From Agrostemma githago (Eukaryota; Streptophyta; Magnoliopsida; Caryophyllales; Caryophyllaceae): a DNA stretch of 64,000 nt. The translations under genes and the position numbers were made by a program. A model generated the notes under the pieces. That model saw nothing but the letters and a program-made list of their open reading frames with translations, did no database searches and had not been told where the DNA came from. This document shows, one piece after another, positions 19,816-30,249 of this stretch. The DNA is taken from positions 13,567,277 to 13,631,276 of the forward strand of contig OY288261.1 in NCBI GenBank assembly GCA_958450325.1, given 5' to 3'. Each line of letters starts with the position of its first letter. Position 1 is the stretch's first letter.

Positions 19816-20604
19816 TGGCCCCTTATCACGTCAAACCGTGAGTCCTATAAAGTCATTCGAATCTCGTTAATGCTTTCTACGACTTAAGTCGACGCGTGCC
19901 TAGTTCATCACGTGAAATATTACTTTCCAAAACTTTGCATCATTTTTTATAATTCCTTTATTCAATAATTCGTAAACCATTGTTATTGTCTTTCCGTTAC
20001 TAACAAGTTGGCTATTTCCTTGTTGATTTATTGTTTATTTTATTGTACTAAAAAGAACCTTCGCATGCTAAATTTAACTTCGACGTTAGAGTTAGTTGCA
20101 TTAAATCGACATAGAAACCCTTTCGATTTCCTCGCATGTTTAGGGAAAATACTGTTTGCATATCATTTAACCGAACTACTAACGCGCGTATTCAAAAATC
20201 ATTTGATATCTTAGTAGAGGCCGCTAATGTACGGGCGGGGTTGGGTGTCCTTAGTGGGCTTCCCAACACGTACCCTCATCCCTTACTCAGAACCTCGGTT
20301 TCCGGATGCCCGAAACCGTTGGCGCACGAGAGTCATTCAATACAGGATAACCGATAGTGACGGTATCGGTATCAAATACAAAGGGACGAACCCAATAAAC
20401 TCTGACATCGGAAATGGGCCGTATTTTGTACACGGCCCACTACGACATAGAGTGGGTTCGAACGGGCCCGAACTCCCACAAAGTTCGGTGGCGACTCCAC
20501 TTTGATTTAAATTTCAATTCGATCCATTCTCATATGGAGATTCATTCGCCTCCCCAAACCCACGCATGGTCGCGTCGAGGTGGACCTATGTCATGTCCAC
20601 AATT

Positions 20605-20622
20605 TGGCGACTTCGCTGGGGA
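20605..20622 (+). promoter_or_regulatory. Primer-binding site of element B (unit 1)
   Basis: TGGCGACTTCGCTGGGGA has one C-to-T change relative to A and to the unit 2 and unit 3 copies (TGGCGACTCC...). The mismatch is private to unit 1. Confidence 0.85.
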
Positions 20623-21632
20623 TTAACTGATGCGTGACTTACCATCGGCATCCTCAGGGTTAGACTCGAATAGAAATCGTTTGACTAGTACAATACGCGT
20701 TTAGTTTTACAGTTCATGCATAACCCATATTTTCCCGGGCCGGTACTCGCGACCGACGTCCCACTATACAGTGATGTACTCCAATATGGATATGTCAAAG
20801 GTGTCCATAGTCGATTCGAGTAGGTTTCGCGGCATGTTCTAAGCTCAACTCGACTTAGAAAGTCCGTCCCGATCAACGTCTAGACTATGTACACTGGTAT
20901 AGACCCTCTATAGACCGACCGAGACTTAGTGTAAAGCATACATGGCGCCGTTATAATGCTTGCGTGACTATATGCTACTTGGTTTTCGTGTCGTTTTCAA
21001 AAACCGTCTTTTTCAAAAGTGTCATCTTCTCAAACCATCCAATTTCAAAACATCCTATTTCTAGCCGGTACTCTGCCCATTTCAAAACTCGAAAATATTT
21101 CCGAACTTTCAAAACCGAGGCCCGATACATTTTTCCGATTTTCGAAAAAATCGGGCCCCTCAACAGCTTTTTCGGATTTTTTTTCTTCTAAAAATCCTTT
21201 TCAAAACCTGCCTCTTCTTAGGACTTCCCGTATTTAGCAGTGTCGGGTCGTGTCTTAAGTCGTCGAAGTCTCTAGCGTCGAAACTCTGTCGATCCTACAT
21301 CGCAAGTTTCTTCCCTATCCCAGTCCGCCTTACTAGACTAAGGCAAGGCTCACCTACGTAGGACATACTTCTACAAACGAGGGTCCGTTTACACAATCGA
21401 GTCCAAAGTCTGGGGATGTCTCACGTGAACCTTCCTTCGAACAGGACTCGGCCAACCCGCCGATTCCTAAGGAAGGCCCACCTTTCACAAGTCACCCGTC
21501 TAGGTGTCTTTTCCGAGTCATTTCCCTTTTCAGTCTTGTTCGAGATGTACTTTCTATTCCGGGATTTGGGCTAGTTTCTGATTACGCGCTGTTCTTACAG
21601 ACAGGCCACCCGAGACCAGATATCAACGCAAG
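20623..21632 (+). other. Element B leader, unit 1
   Basis: About 1 kb of non-coding leader related to that of A. It has the CCTACGTAGG palindrome near 21352 and a GTTCTTACAG/A splice-acceptor-like site ending at 21600, 33 bp before the gag ATG. No ORF of note. Confidence 0.6.
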
Positions 21633-23072
21633 ATGGACGACCTGAAAGCCGCGCTAGCCAAGATCGAGACTCAATTGACTGCCATCCAAACCGACCAAAC
21701 CACTCTGGCCACCCGTCTGGCCGCCGTGGAGAAGGGTACGCCCACTGGATCCGAGCCTACTGGGCCTATAGCCGAGTTAATCGGCGCTGTTCGCAAGCTT
21801 GAAGAACAGGTCCACCTGTCGACAAACAACTCGATCCATACTGAAAATGCTCGCTCCTACTCACCTTTGAATGACGAGCTACCGACTAACCTCAACCTTA
21901 CGGGAATTCCGATGTTTGAGGGTACTGAAGACCCGGTCCACCACATCCGGGCTTTCAAAGAATTCATGGCGGTCAAAAGGGTGAAATCCACCATGTTTAA
22001 GAATTTATTTGCTTCCTCACTCGAGAAGCACCCCAAGGCCTGGTACTACAGGCTCGATTCCAAGAAATACAAGACTTGGGACGATGTGGCTACTGAATTT
22101 GCTCGGAATTACGCTGATGATACCGAGATCCAGACTACAATGCGTACTCTGGAAGTGATGGCCCAAGAGCCCAAAGAAGGGTTCACAAAATATTTCCAAA
22201 GATGGCGGGCCGAAAGTGTGAAGCTGGTTGATAAGCCCAGCGAGAAGGTGCTAGTGGAGGCTTTTGTTAAGAATCTCCTCCCATCCTACCGGGTCCATCT
22301 CCGGTATGCCATCATCCCCAGTTTTGACGCCCTTAATGAAATGGGCACAAGGATCGAGGATGACTTAAGGTTAGAGAGCGTGACTAAGGCCTCTACTAAG
22401 GGGTATGAAGGGCCTAGTTCGTCTTCAAGTAAGCCCACACCCGCAGCTGCAACTCGCAGCATCTTCGATGAGGTTAATCTGCTTGACACCTCATCCAAAA
22501 AGAATACTCCAACTCGGGTATTCACGGACATAGGGACTACCTATACCTATGCCTTACAAAGGCTATCTTCGAAGGGTCTTATCCAACCAATAGGCTCGAC
22601 TCTAGAAGTTCTAGTAGAAAAGAGATCCAAAAGCTACAACGCTCAAGCTTATTGCCAGTATCACCGAGGTAATGGGAATGATACGGAGAAATGCTGGAAA
22701 CTGAAACATCTGATCCAAGATCTGATTGAGAGTGGGAAGATCCCGTTGCCCGGAGACAAGTCGAGTAACAAAGAACACCCGTTCAGTGCCCATGCTATAT
22801 TCACCGGAGAGGTAGTCGACTATTCTCACCTCATTTCCCCTTTTATCCCACAAATCAATGGGATATGGTTCGATGATGAGGACGACGCTTACCTAGCCAA
22901 AGGGGAGGCTGTCCCCATCACCAGTGAAGAGGTCCGAAAAGCCAAGTCCAAAGCCTTGGCCACTAACCACCTCGCCACCGCTGGGCGCTCCACTCCAACA
23001 ACCGTCACTGAACCTGCCAAGACGAAATCTACCCTTGAAGGACCAAGCAACGACACGACCCTGGTCCAATAA
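21633..23072 (+). CDS. gag: Element B Gag (unit 1)
   Basis: This intact 479-residue Gag is the capsid/nucleocapsid precursor that would assemble particles around element RNA. An N-terminal coiled coil (about 1-60) is followed by the retrotransposon gag domain (about 90-250; AWYYRLDSKKYKTWDDV, WRAESVKLVDKP, LLPSYRVHLRY), a Ser/Pro/Ala linker, and a Tat-type zinc knuckle near 350 (AYCQYHRGNGNDTEKCW). The knuckle's second His is Asn here, but His in unit 2, so nucleic-acid binding may be weakened in this copy. The frame ends at TAA (23070-23072) and the protease frame continues in the same phase directly after it. The start is the first ATG after the splice-acceptor-like site. Confidence 0.9.
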   Translation: MDDLKAALAKIETQLTAIQTDQTTLATRLAAVEKGTPTGSEPTGPIAELIGAVRKLEEQVHLSTNNSIHTENARSYSPLNDELPTNLNLTGIPMFEGTEDPVHHIRAFKEFMAVKRVKSTMFKNLFASSLEKHPKAWYYRLDSKKYKTWDDVATEFARNYADDTEIQTTMRTLEVMAQEPKEGFTKYFQRWRAESVKLVDKPSEKVLVEAFVKNLLPSYRVHLRYAIIPSFDALNEMGTRIEDDLRLESVTKASTKGYEGPSSSSSKPTPAAATRSIFDEVNLLDTSSKKNTPTRVFTDIGTTYTYALQRLSSKGLIQPIGSTLEVLVEKRSKSYNAQAYCQYHRGNGNDTEKCWKLKHLIQDLIESGKIPLPGDKSSNKEHPFSAHAIFTGEVVDYSHLISPFIPQINGIWFDDEDDAYLAKGEAVPITSEEVRKAKSKALATNHLATAGRSTPTTVTEPAKTKSTLEGPSNDTTLVQ

Positions 23073-24071
23073 TTGAAAAGGGTTCGAGCCGATCTGACCA
23101 TATGGCAACTTCTGGTTAGCTTACAAGAACATCGAGAGGCACTAACTAAGGCCCTCGATCAAATCAAGGTCGACTCACAGGTTACCCCCGCTGAAATGGT
23201 AGCCACTATCATGCCCTATTTCAAGGGCAAGTCCAAGGAAGAAGGCCCACTCATCACCTTCTCTGAGTCCGATCTTCCAACATTTGGGGCCGCCCATAAC
23301 CTGGCCCTCTACATCACGGTCATTTGCCGAGGGAAGTACCTCCCGATGACCCTAATTGACGATGGATCCGCCGTGAATGTCCTACCTCTAAGGCCCGCTA
23401 AAGCCCTCGGCATCACTGATGCCGATTATCTCCCGATGGCACAGACTATCCAGGCTTTCGACGGAAGCCCAAAACCGGTTGCTGGGGCCGTTAAGCTGAC
23501 AATAATAACGAGCCCAATCGAAAAAGAATTGGAGTTTCAGGTGATCGATGTCACCTCATCCTTCAACCTCCTACTAGGAAGACCTTGGATCCATGTGGTC
23601 AAGGCCGTATCCTCTACCCTCCACCGAAAAGTCAAAATGCCACTTCAAGACGGTATCATCACACTGGAGGCGACCCCCATGACCATGGCTAGCTGCAATG
23701 CCACAAGCCGGGCCAAACCACGAGGATTCGATTTCGTGGGTATGATCGAAGAGGAATATCTCTTCAGGCCTTACTTCACTACTAGCATCAACACGATGCT
23801 ACAAAACTTGGGTTACCTACCCGGAGCCACTTCGAGGCCACATCTCCCGGCTGGGAAGGTTATCCAGGTCCTAAACAACGAAGGGTCTCGATTCGGTTTG
23901 GGGTACACTATGAGCCCGAAAAATGTAGGTCGGGCAAATATAATCAAGTTTGTCACTCCAGTATTTGGGGCAATCCAAGTGGGCCTCTACCAACCCACAA
24001 TCACATATCCTGAGACCAAAACGGCTCGGGAATGCAATTTCATCCCCGATGATATATTCACCCTTGTTTAA
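23073..24071 (+). CDS. pro: Element B protease region of pol (unit 1), in frame after gag stop
   Basis: This 332-codon open stretch lies in the gag reading frame immediately after the TAA and has no ATG at its head, so it would need stop readthrough or is cut off by a nonsense mutation. It contains an aspartic protease: the active-site motif IDDGSAVNVLP near residue 90, and the flap/closing region FNLLLGRPWIHVVKAV near 165, the usual arrangement in plant gypsy elements. The enzyme would cleave Gag-Pol during particle maturation. The frame ends at TAA 24069-24071, where the next pol segment is open in another phase (from 24053). The unit 2 copy differs by a few substitutions. Confidence 0.8.
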   Translation: MKRVRADLTIWQLLVSLQEHREALTKALDQIKVDSQVTPAEMVATIMPYFKGKSKEEGPLITFSESDLPTFGAAHNLALYITVICRGKYLPMTLIDDGSAVNVLPLRPAKALGITDADYLPMAQTIQAFDGSPKPVAGAVKLTIITSPIEKELEFQVIDVTSSFNLLLGRPWIHVVKAVSSTLHRKVKMPLQDGIITLEATPMTMASCNATSRAKPRGFDFVGMIEEEYLFRPYFTTSINTMLQNLGYLPGATSRPHLPAGKVIQVLNNEGSRFGLGYTMSPKNVGRANIIKFVTPVFGAIQVGLYQPTITYPETKTARECNFIPDDIFTLV

Positions 24072-25033
24072 ACCGAGTCCAAGGAGGGGGAGAACAACTC
24101 CGAGCCCGTGCTAGGGCTCCTATTCGGGAAGACAGGGCCGTCCCCGCCCCAAAGGATGACCTGGTCAACCTGATCCTCCGCAGCAATCGGTTCGATCCAA
24201 CGAAGCTGATATCCGAAGTTGGGACCGATATCGGGAAAAGGGCCTGGAGGAAGACCATCAAGTGGACCGACAGCCAAGGACGGGTCTACAAACTAACCAC
24301 TGGCGAGGGAGACATGCCGGATACCGAGTCAGAGTCTGAGTCGGAGTCAGAGTCCGAGTCTAGAGGGTCTGGTGCTAGAGTCCAATCTATAACCCCTCTT
24401 CCTTTAGCCACTGGAGTCTCGGGGCCTGTCCCGAGAGCACTCCCAATCCCGCCACTGACCAACGATCAGATGGCCGCTCTATTCGAGCTATTCTCAAAAT
24501 TTACCATTAATAATAGTAACGAAAACCATTTTGCTTACGACTTGTCTTATTTCCAAAATTCTTCCAATTTCAAAAATTTTATATGCAATGACATTGAGAA
24601 ACCCGACGAACAGACACCCCTTCCTCCGCATCTAATTGAGCAGCTCGAACAAAGGGAATCCCGAGATCCAGTAATTGAAGAAACCGAGTCCATCAACGTG
24701 GGAACCACTTTAGAGCCTCAGATGCTTAAGTTTGGTCTATCCTTAGAACCCGAGGAGAGAAAACAATTCGCAGACCTCCTCCAAGAGTTCAAAGACGTCT
24801 TCGCATGGTCCTACAAGGACATGCCGGGAATAGATCGAGAAATAGCCGAACACCGTATACCCATCAAAGATGGGTGTAAGCCGGTAAAACAAAAGCTCCA
24901 AAGAATGAGGCCTGAATGGTCTCTCAAAGTCAAAGAAGAAGTCGACAAGCAATTCAAAGCGGGCTTTATACAAGTGTCTGAATATCCAGACTGGGTCGCA
25001 AACATCGTGCCGGTACCCAAGAAGGACGGTTAG
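24053..25033 (+). pseudogene. Element B pol: linker and N-terminal RT (unit 1)
   Basis: This segment is open in a phase shifted from the protease, overlapping it by about 18 bases, so a frameshift (mutational or programmed) lies between them. The first ATG in the segment is at 24314. A Ser-Glu dipeptide run (about 24329-24361; seven units here, nine in unit 2) precedes the RT. The RT N-terminal region begins around LEPEERKQFADLLQEFKDVFAWSY split over conserved pieces and ends NIVPVPKKDG at a TAG (25031-25033) that interrupts RT in mid-domain. The same stop occurs in unit 2, so it predates the duplication. Confidence 0.8.
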
Positions 25034-25948
25034 GTGAGGGTATGTGTGGACTTCCGGGACCTTAACAAGGCCAGCCCAAAAGACAATTTTCTGTTACCAC
25101 ACATCGACATACTGGTGGATAACACGGTCGATCATGCTCTTCTGTCATTTATGGATGGGTATGCCGGATACAATCAAATCAAAATGGCGGAAGAGGATAT
25201 GAGTAAGACCACCTTCATTACACATTGGGGTACTTACTGTTACACCGTCATGCCATTTGGGCTTATCAACGCCGGGGCCACTTATCAACGGACCGCCTCT
25301 ACTTTATTACATGATATGATGCACAAAGAAGTGGAGGTCTACTTGGACGACATGATCGTCAAGTCCAAAGATCGAAGCGGGCACATTACAGCCCTAAGAA
25401 TATTCTTTACCCGACTGCGCAAATACAATATGAGGCTAAACCCTCAAAAGTGCAGTTTCGGGGTAACATCGAGCAAATTACTGGGCCATATCGTTAGCCA
25501 ACGCGGCATCGAGGTCGATCCAGCTAAAATCAACGCCATCACCGAGATGCAACCACCCAAGACCGAAAAAGAAATAAGGGGGTTTCTCGGGAAAGTTCAA
25601 TACATCAGCCGATTCATCTCAAAGCTAACCATGGTATGCGAGCCCATTTTTAAAAAACTGAAGATAGGAGAACGGGTACTGTGGGACGACAAATGTCAAA
25701 TAGCTTTTGACAAAATCAAGGAGATTCTGTCTGCTCCGCCGGTGTTAATGCCACCTCAACCCGGTTTGCCTCTGTCGTTATACCTAACAACGATCGAGAC
25801 AGCCATGGGGGCTATGCTGGCCCAGACCGTCGAATCAGAAGAGCGGGCCATTTACTACATCAGTAAAAAGTTCCTAGAATACGAATGCAAGTACACAATG
25901 CTCGAGAAAACGTGTCTAGCTTTGGTTTGGGCCACTAAAAAGCTCTGA
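25034..25948 (+). pseudogene. Element B pol: RT catalytic core and first RNase H (unit 1)
   Basis: Continuing in phase after the TAG, this 304-codon stretch holds the RT palm and thumb: VCVDFRDLNKASPKD, the MPFGLINAGATYQR block, catalytic YLDDMIVKS, then GHIVSQRGIEVDP and GFLGKVQYISRFI. The first RNase H begins LSLYLTTIETAMGAML; its usual first Asp appears as Glu, consistent with a degenerate gypsy-type RNase H in Tat elements. It ends at TGA 25946-25948 in the conserved TKKL-HYM region. The next 104 bases hold a one-base frameshift and another TGA. All these lesions are shared with unit 2. Confidence 0.88.
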
Positions 25949-26052
25949 CATTACATGCTCAGTCACGAGGTACATGTATTATCCAAAATGGATCTATCAA
26001 GTACCTGTTCGAGAAGCCCATCCTCAACGGCAAGATGTCCAGATGAACTTTA

Positions 26053-26967
26053 ATGTTAGCTGAGTTCGACCTCAAGTTTGTACCATTAAAAGCCATCAAA
26101 GGCCGGATAGTAGCCGAGTTCCTCGCCGATAGACCGATATCTGAAGAAGGGCATACCGATACTTGGGCCTTTCCGGATGAAGACATATTCCATACCGATA
26201 CTGAAACATGGGATTTGTATTTTGATGGGGCATCCAACTTCCGAGGATTTAGGGTCGGAATTCTGTTAATCTCACCGCGAGGGCAACACACCCCGTTATC
26301 CATCAAATTGGACTTCGACGTGACCAACAACGCAGTCGAATACGAAGCATGCATTCACGGGTTGCAAGCCGCCGCTGATTTAGGGGTAACGAATCTCCGG
26401 GTCCACGGTGACTCATCACTGGTCATCAATCAAGCACTCCTAAAATGGAAAACTCGGAACGCCAATCTCGTGGCTTACCAAGCACGAGTAAGGGTTCTAG
26501 AGAAACAATTTCAGAAGGTGGAATATATCTATCTACCTCGGGAAGAAAATCAGTTCGCGGATGCACTTTCCAAATTAGCGTCCTTGCTAAATATCCCGGA
26601 GCATCTAACTAGCATGCCAATCTGCGTTGAAAGACGATCCGAGCCGGCATATATCCACGCCATCCAGGTTATCGAGATAACTGACCCAGAACCTTGGTAT
26701 CAGGCCGTCCTAACCTACTTGGCGACGGGAGAATATCTCCCGGGAACTGAAAACCGGGCCAAGAAGGCCTTGCGAAGATTGGCGACCCAATTCGTTCGTA
26801 CGGACAACGGGCAGTTATACAAAAAGACGGCACAGCGGGCTCTCCTCCTATGTATCGATAAAGTACAGGCCGAAAAGGTTATGGCCGAAGTACACGATGG
26901 TGAAAATGGCCCGCATATGAATGCCCATATGTTAGCCCAGAAAATCATGAGGCTCGGATATTATTAG
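26053..26967 (+). pseudogene. Element B pol: archaeal-type RNase H (unit 1)
   Basis: This 304-codon open stretch contains a second RNase H. It shows the D-E-D-D pattern: WDLYFDGASN, AVEYEACIHGL, VHGDSSLVINQ and EENQFADALSKLAS. A second, archaeal-like RNase H between the first RNase H and the integrase is the hallmark of the Tat/Ogre lineage. The enzyme would remove RNA from RNA:DNA hybrids during reverse transcription. The stretch ends at TAG 26965-26967, just before the integrase zinc-binding domain. Confidence 0.88.
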
Positions 26968-27945
26968 AACACCATGGAAACGGACTGTCAGTTATATGTC
27001 AAACACTACCATAACTGTCAGAGCTTTGCCAACGTACAACATATGCCATCTTCCCTATTATATACCATGACATCACCATGACCATTTTTGACATGGGATA
27101 TTGACATAATTGGAAAGGTGCACCCTTCCGGGACGGGAGGCCATTGCTTCATTTTAGTGGCCATCGACTATTTCACCAAATGGGTCGAAGCCGAGTCATA
27201 TCGTGTCTTGAACGCCAAACACGTGACCAAATTCATCCAGAATAAGATCATTTGCCGATATGGGATCCCACACGAGTTTATCAGTGATCACGGGACCCAC
27301 TTCCAAGCTGAAACCGCTGCATTGCTAGCGAAATACAAAATTCAGAGGCATACATCTTCACCTTACCGACCCCAAACAAATGGAGCGGTAGAAGCGGCTA
27401 ACAAAACAATTTTCACCATACTTAAAAAGATGGCTGAGAATTACCGGGATTGGCCCGACAAAATACCGTTTGCTCAATAGGGGTATCAGACGTCAATTCG
27501 CACTGCAACCGGAGCAACTCCATATTATTTGACATATGGAATGTAGACGGTCCAACCAGTCGAGCTAGAAGTGCCATCCCTCAGGAATTTACTTGAAAGC
27601 CAAGTACCTGAGGCAGATTGGGTCCAAGCCCGATACGATTCGCTAGTTTTTTTAGACGAACGGCGATCCCGGGCCCTCAATAATATTCAAATATATCAAA
27701 AGAGGATCCAACGGGCTTTCAACAAAAGGGTTAGGCCCAGGAACATCAAAGAAGGGGATTTAGTCCTAAAATCGGTTCGTGCCTTACTACCGGTTGACCC
27801 AAGATGAAAATTTAAACCCAATTGGGCTGGGCCATACTTAGTCAAGAAGGTCCTATCAGGAGGAGCGGTGATGCTGACAGACATGGACGGGAACGAGTTC
27901 GTCAACCCGACCAACTTGGACCAGCTGAAGCGCTACTACCCATAA
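26968..27945 (+). pseudogene. Element B pol: integrase (unit 1)
   Basis: The integrase is read through several stops. The HHCC zinc domain is damaged (KHYHNCQ has Tyr at the first Cys position). The DDE core is recognisable: DIDIIGK (Asp), ISDHGTHF (Asp), NGAVEAANK (Glu). The C-terminal region carries RVRPRNIKEGDLVLK and ends at LKRYYP with a TAA at 27945. Internal stops are TGA 27079-27081, TAG 27478-27480, TAG 27544-27546 (absent from unit 2) and TGA 27805-27807. The product cannot be made as a single protein. Confidence 0.88.
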
Positions 27946-28481
27946 ACCCTATCTCAATGTCATTCGCAAAAAGTTTATAAAAATTTGTCTTTTTATAAAA
28001 TTTCAAAACTTTTAGACAAGTCAATGAGTTAGAATTAATTATTCTACTGTCGCACATCTCGAACTAATAGTCTTGATGTATTTCGAAAAATTGCAAAATT
28101 CAATTTTGAACTACGTTTGGTTTGATTCCGCTAATTGTGGATACGTAGGCAACCCCTCAAAAGGGTACAACCGCTGCAATAAAGAAAAGACGGAAACGGT
28201 ATTCAATAATATGTCTTTTTATTAAAATCTCGATAAACTCGAAAATCACAAAAAAGAAAAAAAAAACGCGCCGGAAACGGCAAACAAAAAAATAAACCAC
28301 AAAAAAAATATATTTAAATAATAAAACAAAGGAGACTAATAGTCGTGCATCTTGCCCTTTCCTTTATCCTTCGGGTCGCGTGGGGCCCGAGGTCGCCGGG
28401 GCGGGGGCGAGCGTTCCCGAATCACGAGGGGAACCTCCTTAGCTCGAAACCGTTTCTTCAACAACGGGTCTTCTGCAATTG
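27946..28481 (+). other. Element B post-pol region, convergent with antisense gene
   Basis: This is non-coding DNA between the end of pol (plus strand) and the end of the PMD gene (minus strand). A block near 28115-28165 with GGTTTGATTCC and GGATACGTAGGCA is shared with element A (14880-14935). An A-rich, AAAAAGAAAAAAAA stretch near 28250 may contribute to 3' end formation of the antisense gene. Confidence 0.6.
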
Positions 28482-30147
28482 TCACCGGTCCAAGTCGGCT
28501 CGCACATGTTCGGGAAGCCTGTCTCGCGGACCAAGTCGGTCCTGCACAGCTAGTCTTGGGCCAAGTCTCCTTTCCAAATCAGTCTGGGGGCCCACCTTCC
28601 CCCGAGCACCTCTAGCACTAGACCCTTCACCTTGAGTCTTGGTCTTCTTCTTTTGTCCTGACATAAGACAGACCATGGTAGCCGGAGTGTCTGCTTTGTC
28701 GAAGAAGCCCCTATTGTCTTTGACTTGTTCCCTCCGTAGCAGGACAAAAGCTTCATCGACCTTCAAAGCAGCTCGGGCCTTCGCGGAATCAGCTTTGGTC
28801 CACTTCACATAAGAGTCTGAAACCCAGGTTGAGTGACGAGATTTGGGAATGGGCCAAGTATGCCGAGTGTACCATCTTTGCATCCAAGTATCGCACATCA
28901 CATCAGTCAGTTGGGTAGATTCACTCACAACTGGTTCAACTTCTGGGATTCGTTGGGTCAAACCATACTGCCTTAGTATGCGATCCGGGTAGAGATGAAC
29001 TGTCTGCCTGAAAGACAATATTACCTGATAACGGGCCTTGTCCCTCGGGTCCAAGCCTGTCCAAACATAAATGGGCCACCATGGCACTACCCACCGAATC
29101 AATGGGCCGCCGTGAAAAGACAATACCTCGTCCCAATACATCTGAGTAATTTGGCGAGAAAAATCGATAGCCCGCCTCCTTGTCATCACTTGATTATGAC
29201 AATAGTTGCTCGCGTCAAGAGGAGGATCTATCACTAATAACCTCTCATATAGCCAAATCTGAAAAAGGAAAGCAAGAATATGAGTTTACGAGACAAAATA
29301 GGCGTCCGCCTAAGGGCACTCGATCGAGTGCCTAGGGGTCACTCGATCGAGTGGTACCTCTAAAACACGAACAAGGGGCTTTTTATGAGGACACTCGATC
29401 GAGTGCCAGGGTGACTCGATCGAGTGCCCACTGCAGCAGCAAAATCGCGAAAAAAAATCAAAAATCGAAAATCGAGAAAATAAAATCGAGGGAAAATCCG
29501 ATTACTTGCAGCAAACGGGTGCTCCCGGTCAGACGAGTCGATGAATCCCTCTTACGGTTATCCAAGCCTTGGATAATTTCGCCCGTGATCAGCCAGGCCG
29601 GGCTGTGCTCGGTCGCCATCAGGTCGACCACAGCGAGAAGACGGGCATTACCCATGCATGACAAAAAGTCCATATGACCTTCAAAAGCGTAAACGTGAAG
29701 CATACAAAAAGAAAAGGCCCTACGGCTATGAATAGGTCTCACCCGAACATCATGCGGGTTTATGAACTTCTCGACCAAATCAATCAGGGAAATATTGCCA
29801 TCCTCCATCATACGGGATACCTCGTTGTGGGAGAGCCCTAAAAATTCTCGAAGCTTCCTCCTTGGGTCGTAGACCGAATATGGGACGGCAGGTCGAAGTA
29901 TTGGGTTCCACCCTCCCACAGCAGCGATCTCCTCGGGTAAAGGGCAAACTTCTCCCCGGGGAAAGGCAAAGACATGATATGTATCGTCCCAGTAGGACAA
30001 GCAAGCATCAAGGAAGTAGCGATCAACTTGCATCTGACGGAAAAGATACAGCTGAGTAATACCCGTCTGGTTGAGAGCCACCCTATCCGTGTCCCTAAAA
30101 CGTCGGGACCATTCTTGCAGCATCACGGTCAATCGATCGATTCCCAT
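28482..30147 (-). CDS. Antisense plant mobile domain (PMD) gene, two exons (unit 1)
   Basis: On the strand opposite to pol, exon 1 (30147-29506, 214 codons) and exon 2 (29258-28482, 258 codons) join in phase 0 across a 247-bp GT-AG intron (29505-29259; acceptor TTTTTCAG). The protein of about 472 residues matches the aminotransferase-like plant mobile domain. The N-terminal half has the FLDACLSYWDDTYHVF and FPRGEVCPLPEE blocks. The exon junction falls at a LLQ/IWLYERL motif characteristic of the family, and exon 2 has a QYGLTQRIPE motif. The C terminus is basic and Ser/Gly-rich. PMD proteins (MAIN/MAIL1 relatives) act in plant nuclei in gene and transposon silencing, and antisense extra ORFs are known in Tat elements. 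A TATA box lies about 92 bp upstream. No stop or frameshift is present, in contrast with pol. Confidence 0.82.
29259..29505 (-). other. Intron of the PMD gene with four palindromes
   Basis: Donor GTAATC and acceptor TTTTTCAG on the minus strand. Four perfect ACTCGATCGAGT palindromes lie inside (29318, 29341, 29393, 29414), the same motif as in the B LTR. The unit 2 intron is 49842-50087. Confidence 0.75.
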
Positions 30148-30239
30148 AACTAAGAATTCTTGAAGGAATAAAGAGGCTTTCTTTTTGAGAAGGGATGAAT
30201 TGTGAGGAAATTATGAGAAAAATCAATGACAAGGGAGGG

Positions 30240-30249
30240 CTATATATAG
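30240..30249 (-). promoter_or_regulatory. TATA box of the antisense PMD gene (unit 1)
   Basis: CTATATATAG, 92 bp upstream of the PMD start codon on the minus strand, with no LTR nearby, so the antisense gene appears to have its own promoter. The unit 2 copy is 50822-50831. Confidence 0.7.

Larger units (their letters stand above)
18198..20601 (+). repeat. Element B 5' LTR, remaining 2.4 kb (unit 1)
   Basis: It continues the B LTR interrupted at 8998, starting with the duplicated GTCGT and ending TGTCCACA before a primer-binding site. It is related to but distinct from the A LTR, most similar in U5. It carries two clusters of 12-bp ACTCGATCGAGT-type palindromes (18407-18514 and 19598-19815), a TATA box (18544-18551) and the U5 hairpin (20416-20438). 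Confidence 0.88.

Noticed and set aside
15971..20601. A 4.6-kb composite LTR belonging to one element
   Set aside because: The first 185 bp of the B LTR at 8814-8998 and the GTCGT duplication show that an A element split a B LTR; the apparent double LTR is a duplicated nesting junction.
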